Source: an uncultured Desulfovibrionaceae bacterium
GTDB lineage: Bacteria > Desulfobacterota > Desulfovibrionia > Desulfovibrionales > Desulfovibrionaceae
Length of the DNA: 64,000 nt
Assembly: GCA_944324045.1 (NCBI GenBank)
Contig: CALUUT010000006.1
Location: 22,759-86,758, forward strand
Reading direction: 5' to 3'
Part shown: piece after piece, positions 38,284-46,611 of the stretch
Layout of the letters: every line of letters begins with the position of its first letter
How positions within the stretch are numbered: position 1 is the stretch's first letter
Program-made: the position numbers and the translations under genes
The notes under the pieces: model-generated
Told to the model about the DNA's origin: nothing
Database searches by the model: none
What the model saw: the letters and a program-made list of their open reading frames with translations, nothing else

Positions 38284-39821
38284 GCGTCTTTCACCTGGCC
38301 GCAGTAAAGGATGCGGCCTTCATGCAATTGTAATGTATGTGTAATACAGCGGAGTTGTTCCTGCGGCCTGTGGGTGATATAGACAAGCTGCGTTCCGGTC
38401 TCAGCGAGGGAATCCAGGGTCTCCAGGAATGCCGCGCGCGAGTCGCAATCAAGTCCGGAACAGGGCTCGTCAAGCAAAAGCAATTTTGGCTCGTGAACAA
38501 TACTGCGGCAAAGAAGAAACCGCCTGAGCCTTCCATACGACATATGTCTGGCCGGCTGCATGGCATACTGGGCTATGCCCAGACGCTTCATGCATATGCC
38601 GGCTCTTTCGCGCATTTCTTCCGTCGGCGTGTCATAGAGTCCCACGCTGCCGAAAAAACCGGACAACACAATGTCTTCACCACATAAATTCGGGTGATAC
38701 ATGGCCTGGAGTCGGTCGGAGACCAGGCCAAGACGCCGCCGCAGATCGGGCATGAAAAACGGCCCGCTCCTGCCGAACCAGCGCAGCGTTCCGCCCCAGG
38801 CGTGGTGATCTTCTCCCCAAAGCATGCGCAGAAGGCTGGTTTTCCCGGCGCCGTTTTCGCCGGTTACGGTCCAATGCTCTCCTTCTCTCACAGTCCAATT
38901 GATATCCGTGAGCACCTGAACTCCATCCAGAAACAGATCGATGTGTTCAAGCTCCAGGATGGGCGCTCCAGGCGCGACGGTGTGCGGCATCTGTTTTGTT
39001 GCTGGGGCAGGCGGCGTTTTTTTCTTCTCATGATGGTCGTGCGCGAGAATGCTAAGCGGAAGCACTTCCCGCAGAGGGCCTGAAGCGGAAACCCGGCCGT
39101 CGCGCAGAGCCAGAGCATGAGTGACGCATGGCGGAAGATCGTCAAGACGATGGGCGGCGATGATCAGGGTTGTCGTCTGCGCTATACGGTCTAAAAGGTC
39201 ATGCAGGTCTTTGCTTGACGCCGCATCCAGCCCATCGGAAAATTCATCCAGAACCAGAAAGCGCGGTTTGGCCGCCATGGCTCTTGCCAAGAGCATCCGG
39301 CGTAATTGCCCCTGAGACATTGATGAGACGGGAATATGAAGCAGAGGTTCGATATTGAGGCTTTTGGAGAGCGCATGCGCCAGCTGTTTCGTAGCGCGTT
39401 TTTCCTCTTCCGATGGCTCGCCATACAGGAGTTGTGTTCCGGAAAAACCGGTCAGGAGAAGCTCTTCGCCGGTTATATTCCAACCTTGGCGCATATACTC
39501 CGTCTGCAATTCCGGCGAGACGACAGCCATATGGGGTTTGGCCGCAATAGGGGACGTTTCCGGCCTGCCGTCAATAAACCAGGTGATTCCCGTGTGTCCA
39601 TCCGGCCATTGATTTCCAAGCACGACCCGCAGAAGCGTCGATTTTCCCGCGCCGTTATGGCCGAATACAGCCCAATGTTCGCCGCTGCGCACGGTCCAGT
39701 CGATTTTATCCAGCGCTTTGCATTCCGTTTCTCCTGCGCTGTTTTTATATGTCACAGAGACGGAATCCAGAATAAAGAGAGGCATGCTGGCCCTGTCGGG
39801 AAAAGAAATATGTTCAGGCAT
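38280..39821 (-). CDS. Tandem ABC ATPase, ModF-like, without membrane domain
   Basis: The 513-residue protein holds two full ABC ATPase domains. The first has Walker A GHNGAGKST, signature SMSQGQLRRMLLARA and Walker B FLVLDEFSDGLD. The second has GENGAGKTS, MSYGRLRRFLLCR and LLLLDEPCSGLD. H-loops IIAAHRLDD and VYITHRPQE follow. A His/Lys/Pro-rich linker joins the domains. This arrangement resembles ModF (also called PhrA), a soluble double ATPase of unknown exact role, sometimes linked to molybdate transport. No permease or binding protein lies nearby. Translational coupling to the TrpF-like gene suggests a shared task. Confidence 0.8.
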   Translation of the reverse strand: MPEHISFPDRASMPLFILDSVSVTYKNSAGETECKALDKIDWTVRSGEHWAVFGHNGAGKSTLLRVVLGNQWPDGHTGITWFIDGRPETSPIAAKPHMAVVSPELQTEYMRQGWNITGEELLLTGFSGTQLLYGEPSEEEKRATKQLAHALSKSLNIEPLLHIPVSSMSQGQLRRMLLARAMAAKPRFLVLDEFSDGLDAASSKDLHDLLDRIAQTTTLIIAAHRLDDLPPCVTHALALRDGRVSASGPLREVLPLSILAHDHHEKKKTPPAPATKQMPHTVAPGAPILELEHIDLFLDGVQVLTDINWTVREGEHWTVTGENGAGKTSLLRMLWGEDHHAWGGTLRWFGRSGPFFMPDLRRRLGLVSDRLQAMYHPNLCGEDIVLSGFFGSVGLYDTPTEEMRERAGICMKRLGIAQYAMQPARHMSYGRLRRFLLCRSIVHEPKLLLLDEPCSGLDCDSRAAFLETLDSLAETGTQLVYITHRPQEQLRCITHTLQLHEGRILYCGQVKDA

Positions 39822-39898
39822 GGGGCATCCTGCATGTGCGGTATTTGCTTATGCTGCGCCGCATGTGCGCGCGGTTTTTGAGGGCGTTTTATTGCCGG

Positions 39899-40720
39899 TC
39901 AGAATGTTCGTTCGTGCATCACGCCGTTCTGGAAAAAAACGCTGCTGGCATACCCGTATTTCCGGGCGTAATCAGCCAGTTCGTCGAATCCCCAGGCCAC
40001 AGTATCCGCACTGTGCGCATCAGAGCCAAAGGTAATGGGGATTCCGATCTCCGCGGCGATGCTCATAATTTCCGGACCGGGATAGATTTCTTCGCATGGC
40101 TTGCGCAGGCCGGCGGAAGAGATTTCCATGGCCAGTCCATTTCGTTTCACGGCGTTAAGCGCCATGCGCACCAGTTCAAGCGAGCTGCTTTGTTTGAGCC
40201 AGGTATGAAACCGATTGACGCTGAATATTTTTATAATATCCGGATGAGCCAAAATATTGGCCATGCCGGATTCGGCAAGGGAATGCACGACATGAAAATA
40301 ATGCTCATAATGCGCGAAGCTTTCTTGCAGTGAAAGCGCGCTCCAGTCGCTGCTTTTGGCGTCGAAACCCCATTTGTCAAGGAAATGGATCCCGCCGATG
40401 ATATAGTCAAACGGCCATGCCGCTCTCGCCTCGTTCATGAATTCTTTTTCTTTGGGCAGATAGTCCAGTTCCAGGCCAAGAAGCACTGTGACGCCCGCGT
40501 CATTCTTTTTCAGGGCCTGTACGGAATGGATGTATTCCTTAAAGGTAGCAGCCAGATGGTCTCTGTATTCATGAGCATACGCATAGGCGAGCGGTCGGGG
40601 AGAGTGTTCGGAATATCCCAAAACTTCAAGTTTTTTTTCTTTGGCTTGGGCGAACATGGCCGTTACGGAATCATTTCCGTGAGAATGATTGGTATGAGTG
40701 TGCAAGTCGATGCGAATCAT
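39899..40720 (-). CDS. hisK: PHP-family phosphatase, probable histidinol-phosphatase
   Basis: The 273-residue protein starts MIRIDLHTHTNHSHGNDSV, the metal-binding DxHxH opening of PHP phosphoesterases. Further ligands appear in LGYSEHSPRPL, LLGLELDYLP, IGGIHFLDKWGFD, ILAHPDIIK, and FGSDAHSADTVAWGFDEL. This set and length fit the HisK/HisJ-type histidinol-phosphatase, which makes histidinol in histidine synthesis. No his gene is adjacent, so another phosphomonoester substrate is possible. It lies between nfnB (148 bases) and the ModF-like gene (77 bases) on the same strand. Confidence 0.8.
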   Translation of the reverse strand: MIRIDLHTHTNHSHGNDSVTAMFAQAKEKKLEVLGYSEHSPRPLAYAYAHEYRDHLAATFKEYIHSVQALKKNDAGVTVLLGLELDYLPKEKEFMNEARAAWPFDYIIGGIHFLDKWGFDAKSSDWSALSLQESFAHYEHYFHVVHSLAESGMANILAHPDIIKIFSVNRFHTWLKQSSSLELVRMALNAVKRNGLAMEISSAGLRKPCEEIYPGPEIMSIAAEIGIPITFGSDAHSADTVAWGFDELADYARKYGYASSVFFQNGVMHERTF

Positions 40721-40868
40721 GGCTGTGTGTGTTTTGTTTATGCGCTGGCCGTGCCCTTATTTTGGCCTGCAGAACATTTTGATGCGCACGTGGGAGAGCG
40801 CGGTCCAGTCTTTTGGGGAAAATGTCGCTTTTTTGGCATTTGGGCGCGCGATGCGCGGCTTGCGGCAT

Positions 40869-42290
40869 TTAGGTCGTCTTGCCAAGGAGTTTCAGCGCGA
40901 TGCTTCGCGCGGCCCGCCGTCCCGCGCCCATGGCCTCGATGACTGTGGCCGCGCCGGCTACGATATCGCCGCCGGCATACACTCCCGGAATGGATGTTTC
41001 CCCCGTCTTTTCGTCAATTTTGATATATCCATTGTCGTCCAGGGTCAAGCCGGGAGTATTGCCAAGAAGCACCGGATTCGGCCTAGTGCCTACGGCGATA
41101 ATGGCAAGATCGGTCATAAGGTCGGTATATGCTCCTTCAATGGGGATGGGGCGGCTGCGTCCTGACGCGTCAGGCTCGCCCATGCGCATGCGCTGAAGTC
41201 GAACGGAGCGGAGCTTGCCCGTGGAATCGGCTGTGAACGCAAGAGGCGCGGAAAGCAGTTCCATGGTTACCCCTTCTTCCAGCGCGTGTTCCACTTCCTC
41301 GCGTCGCGCGGGGAGTTCCTGCATTGTCCGGCGATATACGATGCGCACGCTCTGCGCCCCCATGCGCAACGCCGTGCGCGCGGCGTCCATGGCCACGTTG
41401 CCGCCGCCAAAGACCGCGACGTTTTTTCCGGGGCATACGGGAGTGTCATGATTCGGAAAATCAAAGGCCCGGCCAAGATTGATGCGGGTCAGGTACTCAT
41501 TTGCCGAAAGCACCCCCGCGATGTTTTCGCCAGGAATGCCGAGAAAATGGGGGAGCCCCGCGCCCACGCCGATAAAAACGGCTTTGAATCCTTTATTGAA
41601 AAGGTCTTCAACGGTAACTGTCTTTCCCCCAACCCAATTCACCGCAAAGTCCACGGAAAGGGCCTGCAGTGATTCAACCTCTTTATGTACAATGGCTTTT
41701 GGAAGCCTGAATTCCGGAATGCCGTAGGTAAGCACCCCGCCTGGTTCATGCAGGGCTTCAAAAACCGTCACTTTGAAGCCTCTTGCGGCGAGATAGCCTG
41801 CGGCCGTGAGACTGGCCGGACCAGAGCCGATGCAGGCCACCGCAAGTTCCGGATTGATAAGTTTGCATGAGCCGGTATCCGATATCCAGCCGCACGCGTT
41901 TTTGCCGTCCAGCATCATGTCCGCGACAAATCGTTCCAGACGCCCGATTGCCACGGGCTGTCCCTTGGCTTTCAGAATGCAGCGACCTTCACACTGGTTT
42001 TCCTGGGGGCAGACCCGTCCGCATACAGCGGGGAGGCTGTTGGTGGATTTTATGATGCGGTATGCGGCCTGAAGGTCGCCGTCGGCGATTGCGGCGATAA
42101 AGGCCGGTATGTCCACTTCGACCGGGCAGCCAAGGACGCAATGCGGGCGTTTGCACTGCAGGCAGCGGGAGGCTTCAGCCGTGGCCTGCGCGGCGTCATA
42201 TCCCAAAGCCACTTCAAGAAAATTTTGCGTGCGTTCTTTCGGGTCCCGGCAGGGCATGGGCACGCGTTGGGCGTTAGTCTTTTTTTTCAT
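40869..42290 (-). CDS. nfnB: NADPH-dependent glutamate-synthase-type subunit (NfnB / SudA)
   Basis: This is the large subunit of the NADH-dependent reduced ferredoxin:NADP oxidoreductase (NfnAB), also known as sulfide dehydrogenase SudA. The pair couples ferredoxin, NADH and NADPH pools by electron bifurcation. ATG 42290 (MKKKTNAQRVPMPCRD) gives 473 residues. Two [4Fe-4S] sites sit in CLQCKRPHCVLGCPVEVDIP and CGRVCPQENQCEGRC. The FAD loop is CIGSGPASLTAAGYLAARG, the NADPH loop VFGGGNVAMDAARTALRMGA, and IPGVYAGGDIVAGAATVIEA closes the FAD site. The start lies 17 bases inside the end of nfnA. A bona fide glutamate synthase subunit is less likely because of the partner gene. Confidence 0.92.
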   Translation of the reverse strand: MKKKTNAQRVPMPCRDPKERTQNFLEVALGYDAAQATAEASRCLQCKRPHCVLGCPVEVDIPAFIAAIADGDLQAAYRIIKSTNSLPAVCGRVCPQENQCEGRCILKAKGQPVAIGRLERFVADMMLDGKNACGWISDTGSCKLINPELAVACIGSGPASLTAAGYLAARGFKVTVFEALHEPGGVLTYGIPEFRLPKAIVHKEVESLQALSVDFAVNWVGGKTVTVEDLFNKGFKAVFIGVGAGLPHFLGIPGENIAGVLSANEYLTRINLGRAFDFPNHDTPVCPGKNVAVFGGGNVAMDAARTALRMGAQSVRIVYRRTMQELPARREEVEHALEEGVTMELLSAPLAFTADSTGKLRSVRLQRMRMGEPDASGRSRPIPIEGAYTDLMTDLAIIAVGTRPNPVLLGNTPGLTLDDNGYIKIDEKTGETSIPGVYAGGDIVAGAATVIEAMGAGRRAARSIALKLLGKTT

Positions 42291-43131
42291 GATGGGCGCA
42301 CTTGCAATATGATTCCATGGATTCTTTTTCCATGGGCTTGAACGTTGCGAGCCGGGCATTCAGTTCGTCAAAGTCAACAGCATGTCCGTCAAATTCCGGG
42401 CCGTCCACGCAGGTAAAGCGCGTTTCTCCATTTACGGTGACGCGGCAGGCCCCGCACATTCCAATGCCGTCTATCATGATGGAATTGAGGCTGACGGTCG
42501 TTTTGACGCCGAACGGTTTGGTTACAAGCGATACTGCTTTCATCATGGGCACAGGCCCCACAGCCACGACTTCGCTGACTGTCGGGTCTGTTTCCAGTTT
42601 GTTTCGGAGAAGCTCCGTGACAAGTCCTTTATGCCCGAAAGAGCCGTCGTTTGTGGAGACAAACATCTCATGGACAAATTGTGAAAGTTCGTCGTAAAAC
42701 AGCAGCAGGTTCTTAGTGCGCGCTCCAATGATTGCCGCAACCTTATTTCCCACGCGCCAGTGCCCTTTCGCAATGTGGTGCATGGCCGCGATGCCTGTGC
42801 CGCCGCCAACGCAGATGACCGTGCCGCCTGGCTCTATGCAGGTGGGCTTGCCAAGCGGGCCGCACAGGTCAAGTATGGAGTCTCCCTCCTTCAATGTGTT
42901 CAACAGGGCTGTCGTCTTGCCCAGCACAAGGAAAACAATGGTAATCGTTCCACGCGCTTTGTCCGCATCCGCAATGGTCAGAGGAATGCGTTCGCCGGTC
43001 TCGCTGACGCGCACGATAATGAAATTTCCGGGCTGGGCCTTTGCGGCGATATGCGGGGCGTGAATTTCCAGAAGCGTTGTTTGTCCGGGAATCAATTCTT
43101 TTTTTTTGACGATAGCGCTTTGTGTCTGCAT
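42274..43131 (-). CDS. nfnA: Ferredoxin-NADP reductase-like subunit (NfnA / SudB)
   Basis: This is the small flavoprotein of NfnAB, related to dihydroorotate dehydrogenase electron-transfer subunits. ATG 43131 (MQTQSAIVKKKELIPGQT) follows GGAGCATAGCATA; an upstream in-frame extension of 18 codons is unlikely. The 285-residue protein has the FAD-binding GNFIIVRVSETGERIPLT, NAD loop ICVGGGTGIAAMHHI, VVAVGPVPMMKAV, and a C-terminal [2Fe-2S] site GIGMCGACRVTVNGETRFTC (C-x2-C ... C). It overlaps nfnB by 17 bases, so the two are translationally coupled. Confidence 0.93.
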   Translation of the reverse strand: MQTQSAIVKKKELIPGQTTLLEIHAPHIAAKAQPGNFIIVRVSETGERIPLTIADADKARGTITIVFLVLGKTTALLNTLKEGDSILDLCGPLGKPTCIEPGGTVICVGGGTGIAAMHHIAKGHWRVGNKVAAIIGARTKNLLLFYDELSQFVHEMFVSTNDGSFGHKGLVTELLRNKLETDPTVSEVVAVGPVPMMKAVSLVTKPFGVKTTVSLNSIMIDGIGMCGACRVTVNGETRFTCVDGPEFDGHAVDFDELNARLATFKPMEKESMESYCKCAHHEKKD

Positions 43132-43135
43132 TATG

Positions 43136-43231
43136 CTATGCTCCGTGGGGCGGCATGGCGGCAAGGCAAGCTTTATTTCCGCCAATGGAATGTATGAGTA
43201 TACGCGAGAAGTTTATTTTTCTCAATGTCAT
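43136..43231 (-). CDS. Possible 31-residue leader peptide before nfnA
   Basis: An ATG at 43231 with a near-perfect ribosome site (AAAAGGAGTCGCC) opens a 31-codon frame (MTLRKINFSRILIHSIGG...) that stops 4 bases before the nfnA ATG. The nfnA ribosome site lies inside its last codons, as in coupled leader peptides. I recognise no family. It may equally be chance, since the frame is also open further upstream. Confidence 0.4.
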   Translation of the reverse strand: MTLRKINFSRILIHSIGGNKACLAAMPPHGA

Positions 43232-43560
43232 GGCGACTCCTTTTCTTATATAGAAAATATGCAGTATAAACAATGGATTATTTTCATATGTCGTTTGAAG
43301 GGCGTTTTTCCGCAAAAAATGGATGACGTAAATTCGTAGACGCGCTTCACCCAAGGGAATTTTACTCAGGTGGGTAATTTTATGCGGAAGACAGCCGATG
43401 AAGAGGGTGAATTTGAATATGACATTGTTGTTGATGAGCGTCGTTTTGGATAGCTCATGGCCGCGCGGCGTTTTTTGCGGCGCGCGGTCCGTTTCAGAGA
43501 ATGAAAAGTATGAAACAGGCGCGGCATAAAAACGCCGTGAGCATGACATACTCTCCATTC
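43232..43560. other. Intergenic region between divergent nfnA and the unknown gene
   Basis: A fairly A/T-rich stretch. On the minus strand TTGTTT, 17 bases and TATAAG (ending near 43247) could be an nfn promoter, but its start point would fall almost on the ribosome site of the leader ORF. On the plus strand a 23-codon frame starts at ATG 43382. GGCCGCGCG and CGCGCGGTC near 43459-43488 can form a 9-bp hairpin with a T-rich loop. Confidence 0.35.
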
Positions 43561-43589
43561 TTGACTGCGTGTATGGGCTGCGTTATCAT
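43561..43589 (+). promoter_or_regulatory. Promoter of the unknown gene at 43625
   Basis: TTGACT (43561-43566), exactly 17 bases, then TATCAT (43584-43589): each box differs from consensus by one base. This is among the best sigma-70 promoters in the window. Confidence 0.7.
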
Positions 43590-43624
43590 AGTATATGCTG
43601 AAAAGAAGTAAGAGGAGATAGAGA

Positions 43625-44356
43625 ATGCCGGGCATAATCGGACCTTCAGGCGTTTCTTCGCTCCCGCAGGTCAATGCCGCTTTGCATGGCGCAAGCGTTT
43701 GGTCTTCTCATTCTGCGGATAAGGCGTATCTGCGGGAGTCGATACGCCCGTTGGCGGCAAGCCTTTTGCAGGAACGCCATGTCGAAAAGACTTGGAGCAT
43801 AGGCCCTCTTACCGTGCGCTATGAATCCGTTGAAGGCGCCGGACAGCAAAGCAAAAACGCCGTTCATGACCTTGCGCTCATTGCGGAGTCGCTCAAGGCT
43901 CGATTGCCTGGAGATGTTTTCCAGAGCGGCATGAGATCAGGTTCAAACGCCGCTGCGCCGGTTGAAGTCCGGCGGAGTCCGGCTTTTCGGAAATCGTGGG
44001 ACGCATCGGGCGTTGCGGCGAGTTTTGAGGCTGTCCTTGAAAGCGGCGGAGAAGCTGTTTTCGCGGCGTCTTCTGAGATTGCGGCGGAGACGGCCGCTGG
44101 CCGGAAAGGGGAATGGGCCGGGGGCGGCATATGGAATTCCTCGGTTGCGGCCGCAGTGACAAAAACGGTTGTCGCGCTCGATGAGGGAAACAGAAAAAAC
44201 GCCATGTTTCAGTTTGATATGCCTGAAGCAGGCGTTTCCGGCGCCCAATTGCCGCAAAATTTTGCTAAAAAGAGCATACGCGCGATACATGCCTATATGG
44301 AGACGGCCGCACGCGGCGGCAATGCCGTCCAATGCATGCCGGCAATGGCGGTATGA
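43625..44356 (+). CDS. Unknown protein, soluble, 243 residues
   Basis: I do not recognise this protein. The frame is well supported: a strong promoter 36 bases upstream and AGAGGAGATAGAG before the ATG. It has no signal peptide, membrane helix, or metal motif. It is rich in Ala, Ser and Gly. WSIGPLTVRYESVEGAGQQ suggests a short beta strand, and the region from about residue 110 to 180 is predicted helical and alanine-rich (SEIAAETAAGRKGEW). The last third has KKSIRAIHAYMETAARGG. It stands alone: divergent from nfnA and about 150 bases before the BI-1 gene. Confidence 0.65.
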   Translation: MPGIIGPSGVSSLPQVNAALHGASVWSSHSADKAYLRESIRPLAASLLQERHVEKTWSIGPLTVRYESVEGAGQQSKNAVHDLALIAESLKARLPGDVFQSGMRSGSNAAAPVEVRRSPAFRKSWDASGVAASFEAVLESGGEAVFAASSEIAAETAAGRKGEWAGGGIWNSSVAAAVTKTVVALDEGNRKNAMFQFDMPEAGVSGAQLPQNFAKKSIRAIHAYMETAARGGNAVQCMPAMAV

Positions 44357-44504
44357 GTTGCATGGCCGCGTTTTTTCAGGCAAAAGATTTCGCAGTCGAT
44401 GACGATTCCCGCCTGAATGCGGAATCATTTCCGGACGCGTCGGCATGCGTTTGATATGGCGGCGCGGATGATTCAGGCGGATATTTAAAGATAAGGAGCT
44501 TTCA

Positions 44505-45242
44505 ATGCAGGAACGGACTCATTACGACAATTTTTCCAGGGAGCGCGCCCAGGCCCGGCCGCAGGTGCTCAATGCCTTTATGCGCGGCGTGTATGCCTGG
44601 ATGTTCGCAGGACTTGCGGTGACCGCCGTCGTGGCGCTGTTCACCCTGTCCAGCGAGTTCATGTGGCGGCTTATGTTTGGGACGCGGTATGCCCTGCTTG
44701 TGGTCGTCATTGCGGAACTGGCTTTGGTTTTTTATTTAAGCGCCCGGATATCCAAACTTTCGGCGGCCGCGGCCACGGGAATATTTATTGTTTATAGCGC
44801 GCTGAACGGACTGATGCTTTCCTCGATTTTTCTTGTGTATACCCAGGCGAGCATTTTTCAGGCGTTTGTGACCGCCGCGGGCATGTTCGGCGCCATGGCG
44901 CTGTATGGGCTTATGACCAAACGTGATTTGACCGGACTGGGAAGCTTCATGATGATGGGGCTTTTTGGCCTGGTCATTGCGACGCTCGTCAATCTGTTTA
45001 TTGGCAGCAATACAATGAACATTGTCTTAAGCGTGATTGGCGTTATTGTTTTTACGGGGCTGACGGCCTATGACAACCAGCGTCTGAAGGATATGGGGAA
45101 CAGCATTCCTTCCGGGCTTGATCCTGCGACTTACGCCACAGTGATGCGCCGGGGAACGATTATGGGCGCGTTGACCCTGTATATGGACTTCATCAACCTC
45201 TTTCTTTTCCTGTTGCGGCTTTTGGGCAACCGGCGCGGCTAA
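44505..45242 (+). CDS. Bax inhibitor-1 / YccA family membrane protein
   Basis: The 245-residue protein has a short polar N terminus (MQERTHYDNFSRERAQARPQ) and seven hydrophobic segments. The family features are VLNAFMRGVYAWMFAGLAVT, ATGIFIVYSALNGLMLSSIF, LYGLMTKRDLTGLGSFMMMG, and FTGLTAYDNQRLKDM with the conserved TAYD aspartate. Bacterial members such as YccA and YbhL modulate membrane proteolysis or act as pH-sensitive calcium leaks. The function here is not established. The ATG is preceded by AAGGAGC and the gene ends at a hairpin terminator. Confidence 0.92.
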   Translation: MQERTHYDNFSRERAQARPQVLNAFMRGVYAWMFAGLAVTAVVALFTLSSEFMWRLMFGTRYALLVVVIAELALVFYLSARISKLSAAAATGIFIVYSALNGLMLSSIFLVYTQASIFQAFVTAAGMFGAMALYGLMTKRDLTGLGSFMMMGLFGLVIATLVNLFIGSNTMNIVLSVIGVIVFTGLTAYDNQRLKDMGNSIPSGLDPATYATVMRRGTIMGALTLYMDFINLFLFLLRLLGNRRG

Positions 45243-45266
45243 GAGGATTCATTTTCAGGCATGAAC

Positions 45267-45302
45267 AGGGGAAGGGCTGCGACGGCCTTCCCCTCTTTTT
45301 TT
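45267..45302 (+). terminator. Terminator after the BI-1 gene
   Basis: AGGGGAAGG (45267-45275) pairs with CCTTCCCCT (45286-45294), followed by C and seven T. It lies 25 bases beyond the stop codon and 15 bases before lpxK. Confidence 0.9.
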
Positions 45303-45316
45303 ACAAGAGAGCCTGC

Positions 45317-46594
45317 ATGACTTTGTTTTCAGGAAAGCGCCTGCAAGCCCGCGATCTGAATCGGATTCAGAAAAAACTCTCGCCTGCGCTCGCCCCTTTG
45401 GGAAAGCTGTACGGTTTTCTTATGGACCGGCGCGCGCGCAAGTATGCGCGTTTAAAGCCATACCGCGCCGGGATTCCCTGTATTTCCGTCGGAAATATCG
45501 CGTTGGGCGGAACAGGGAAAACGCCCTTGACGGACTGGTTGTTATGTTGGGCTGAAAAGCATGGGAAAAGAGCCGTTGTTCTGACGCGCGGGTATGGCGC
45601 CAGGCCGCCTTGCTATCCCTATACGGTATCGTCACGCAGCGTGGCGGCGCAAGCCGGAGACGAGCCTTTGATGCTTGCGCTGGCGCATCCGTCGGCAAGA
45701 GTGGTCGTGGACCCTGTGCGCTGTCGGGGGGCTGTTTTTGCAGAGCACGAGCACCATCCGGATTTTTTTGTCATGGATGACGGTTTTCAGCATCTTGCTT
45801 TGCATCGGGATGTGGATATCGTATTGTTGCGGCCTGAAGATTTTACGGAAAACTGGGATAAAGTCGTTCCCGCGGGCATGTGGAGAGAAGGGGCAAAAGC
45901 GTTGAATCGGGCGTCTGTTTTTCTTGTGCGCGCTGAGGAAGCCGCGTTTGACGAACATGCCCGCCTGATCTGCAATAGGCTGAAAAACTGCGCCGCTCCA
46001 ATTTTTTCTTTTGCCCTGCGGGCTTCCGGCCTGGAACCTGTTTTTGGAGAAAAGGCCCAATGTCCGCGTTCTTCTTCCGCCGCGTTGCCCGGCGCGCTAT
46101 CGCGTTCAGCCGGCGCTTGCGCGAATTCCCGGTTCATGGAGACGCCTGATTTGGAAAAGAGTCATGGCGTCCATGAAACAAAGAGCGTTCCCTACCTTCT
46201 TGTTTCCGGAGTCGGCTCTCCTCAGGACGTCCGGGAAACCGCAATCCGGTTTATGGGGCGGGCTCCTGACGAACATTGTATTTTTGCCGACCATCATGCG
46301 TATTCGGAGCAGGATGCCGCGCGCATAGGATGCCTTGCAAAAGCGCGGAATCTGGTTGTGGTGACGACCTCAAAGGACGCGCGCAAGCTTTCCATGGTTG
46401 CGGATTTTGTATTTTATTCAATTGTCGTGACGGTCCGGTTTGGGCGCAAGGCTCTGGTTCGGAGCGTCCAGGGAAACGGAAGGGATTGCGTCGAATGGTC
46501 GTTTGACCAGTGGTGGATGCAGACAGCGCGGACCCTGGGATTGGCGCGGGCGGAGCACGACGCGGCCGGCGCCTCTCCACATGACGGCATATAG
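45317..46594 (+). CDS. lpxK: Tetraacyldisaccharide 4'-kinase
   Basis: LpxK phosphorylates the 4' position of the lipid A precursor at the inner membrane. The 425-residue protein has the atypical Walker A SVGNIALGGTGKTPLTDWL (P-loop 64-70), VVLTRGYGARPP, AGDEPLMLA, VVVDPVRCRGA and the strongly conserved MDDGFQHLALHRDVDIVLL. It is longer than the usual 320-350 residues. Much of the excess is a low-complexity Ser/Ala-rich stretch at about 241-292, between FEPVFG-like and YLLVSGVGSPQ core strands. The start follows AGAGCCTGC, a weak site, just after a terminator, so its promoter must lie close by or transcription reads through. Confidence 0.93.
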   Translation: MTLFSGKRLQARDLNRIQKKLSPALAPLGKLYGFLMDRRARKYARLKPYRAGIPCISVGNIALGGTGKTPLTDWLLCWAEKHGKRAVVLTRGYGARPPCYPYTVSSRSVAAQAGDEPLMLALAHPSARVVVDPVRCRGAVFAEHEHHPDFFVMDDGFQHLALHRDVDIVLLRPEDFTENWDKVVPAGMWREGAKALNRASVFLVRAEEAAFDEHARLICNRLKNCAAPIFSFALRASGLEPVFGEKAQCPRSSSAALPGALSRSAGACANSRFMETPDLEKSHGVHETKSVPYLLVSGVGSPQDVRETAIRFMGRAPDEHCIFADHHAYSEQDAARIGCLAKARNLVVVTTSKDARKLSMVADFVFYSIVVTVRFGRKALVRSVQGNGRDCVEWSFDQWWMQTARTLGLARAEHDAAGASPHDGI

Positions 46595-46611
46595 CAAGAA
46601 AGAGAGAAATA

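Noticed and set aside
41000..43131. Reading nfnB as the small subunit of glutamate synthase
   Set aside because: The coupled partner is a ferredoxin-NADP-reductase-like [2Fe-2S] flavoprotein, not a large glutamate synthase subunit, which fits NfnAB/SudAB.
43382..43453. A 23-codon acidic frame (MRKTADEEGEFEYDIVV...) with AGGTGGGT upstream
   Set aside because: Too short and its ribosome site is poor. It could be real, but nothing beyond an open frame supports it.
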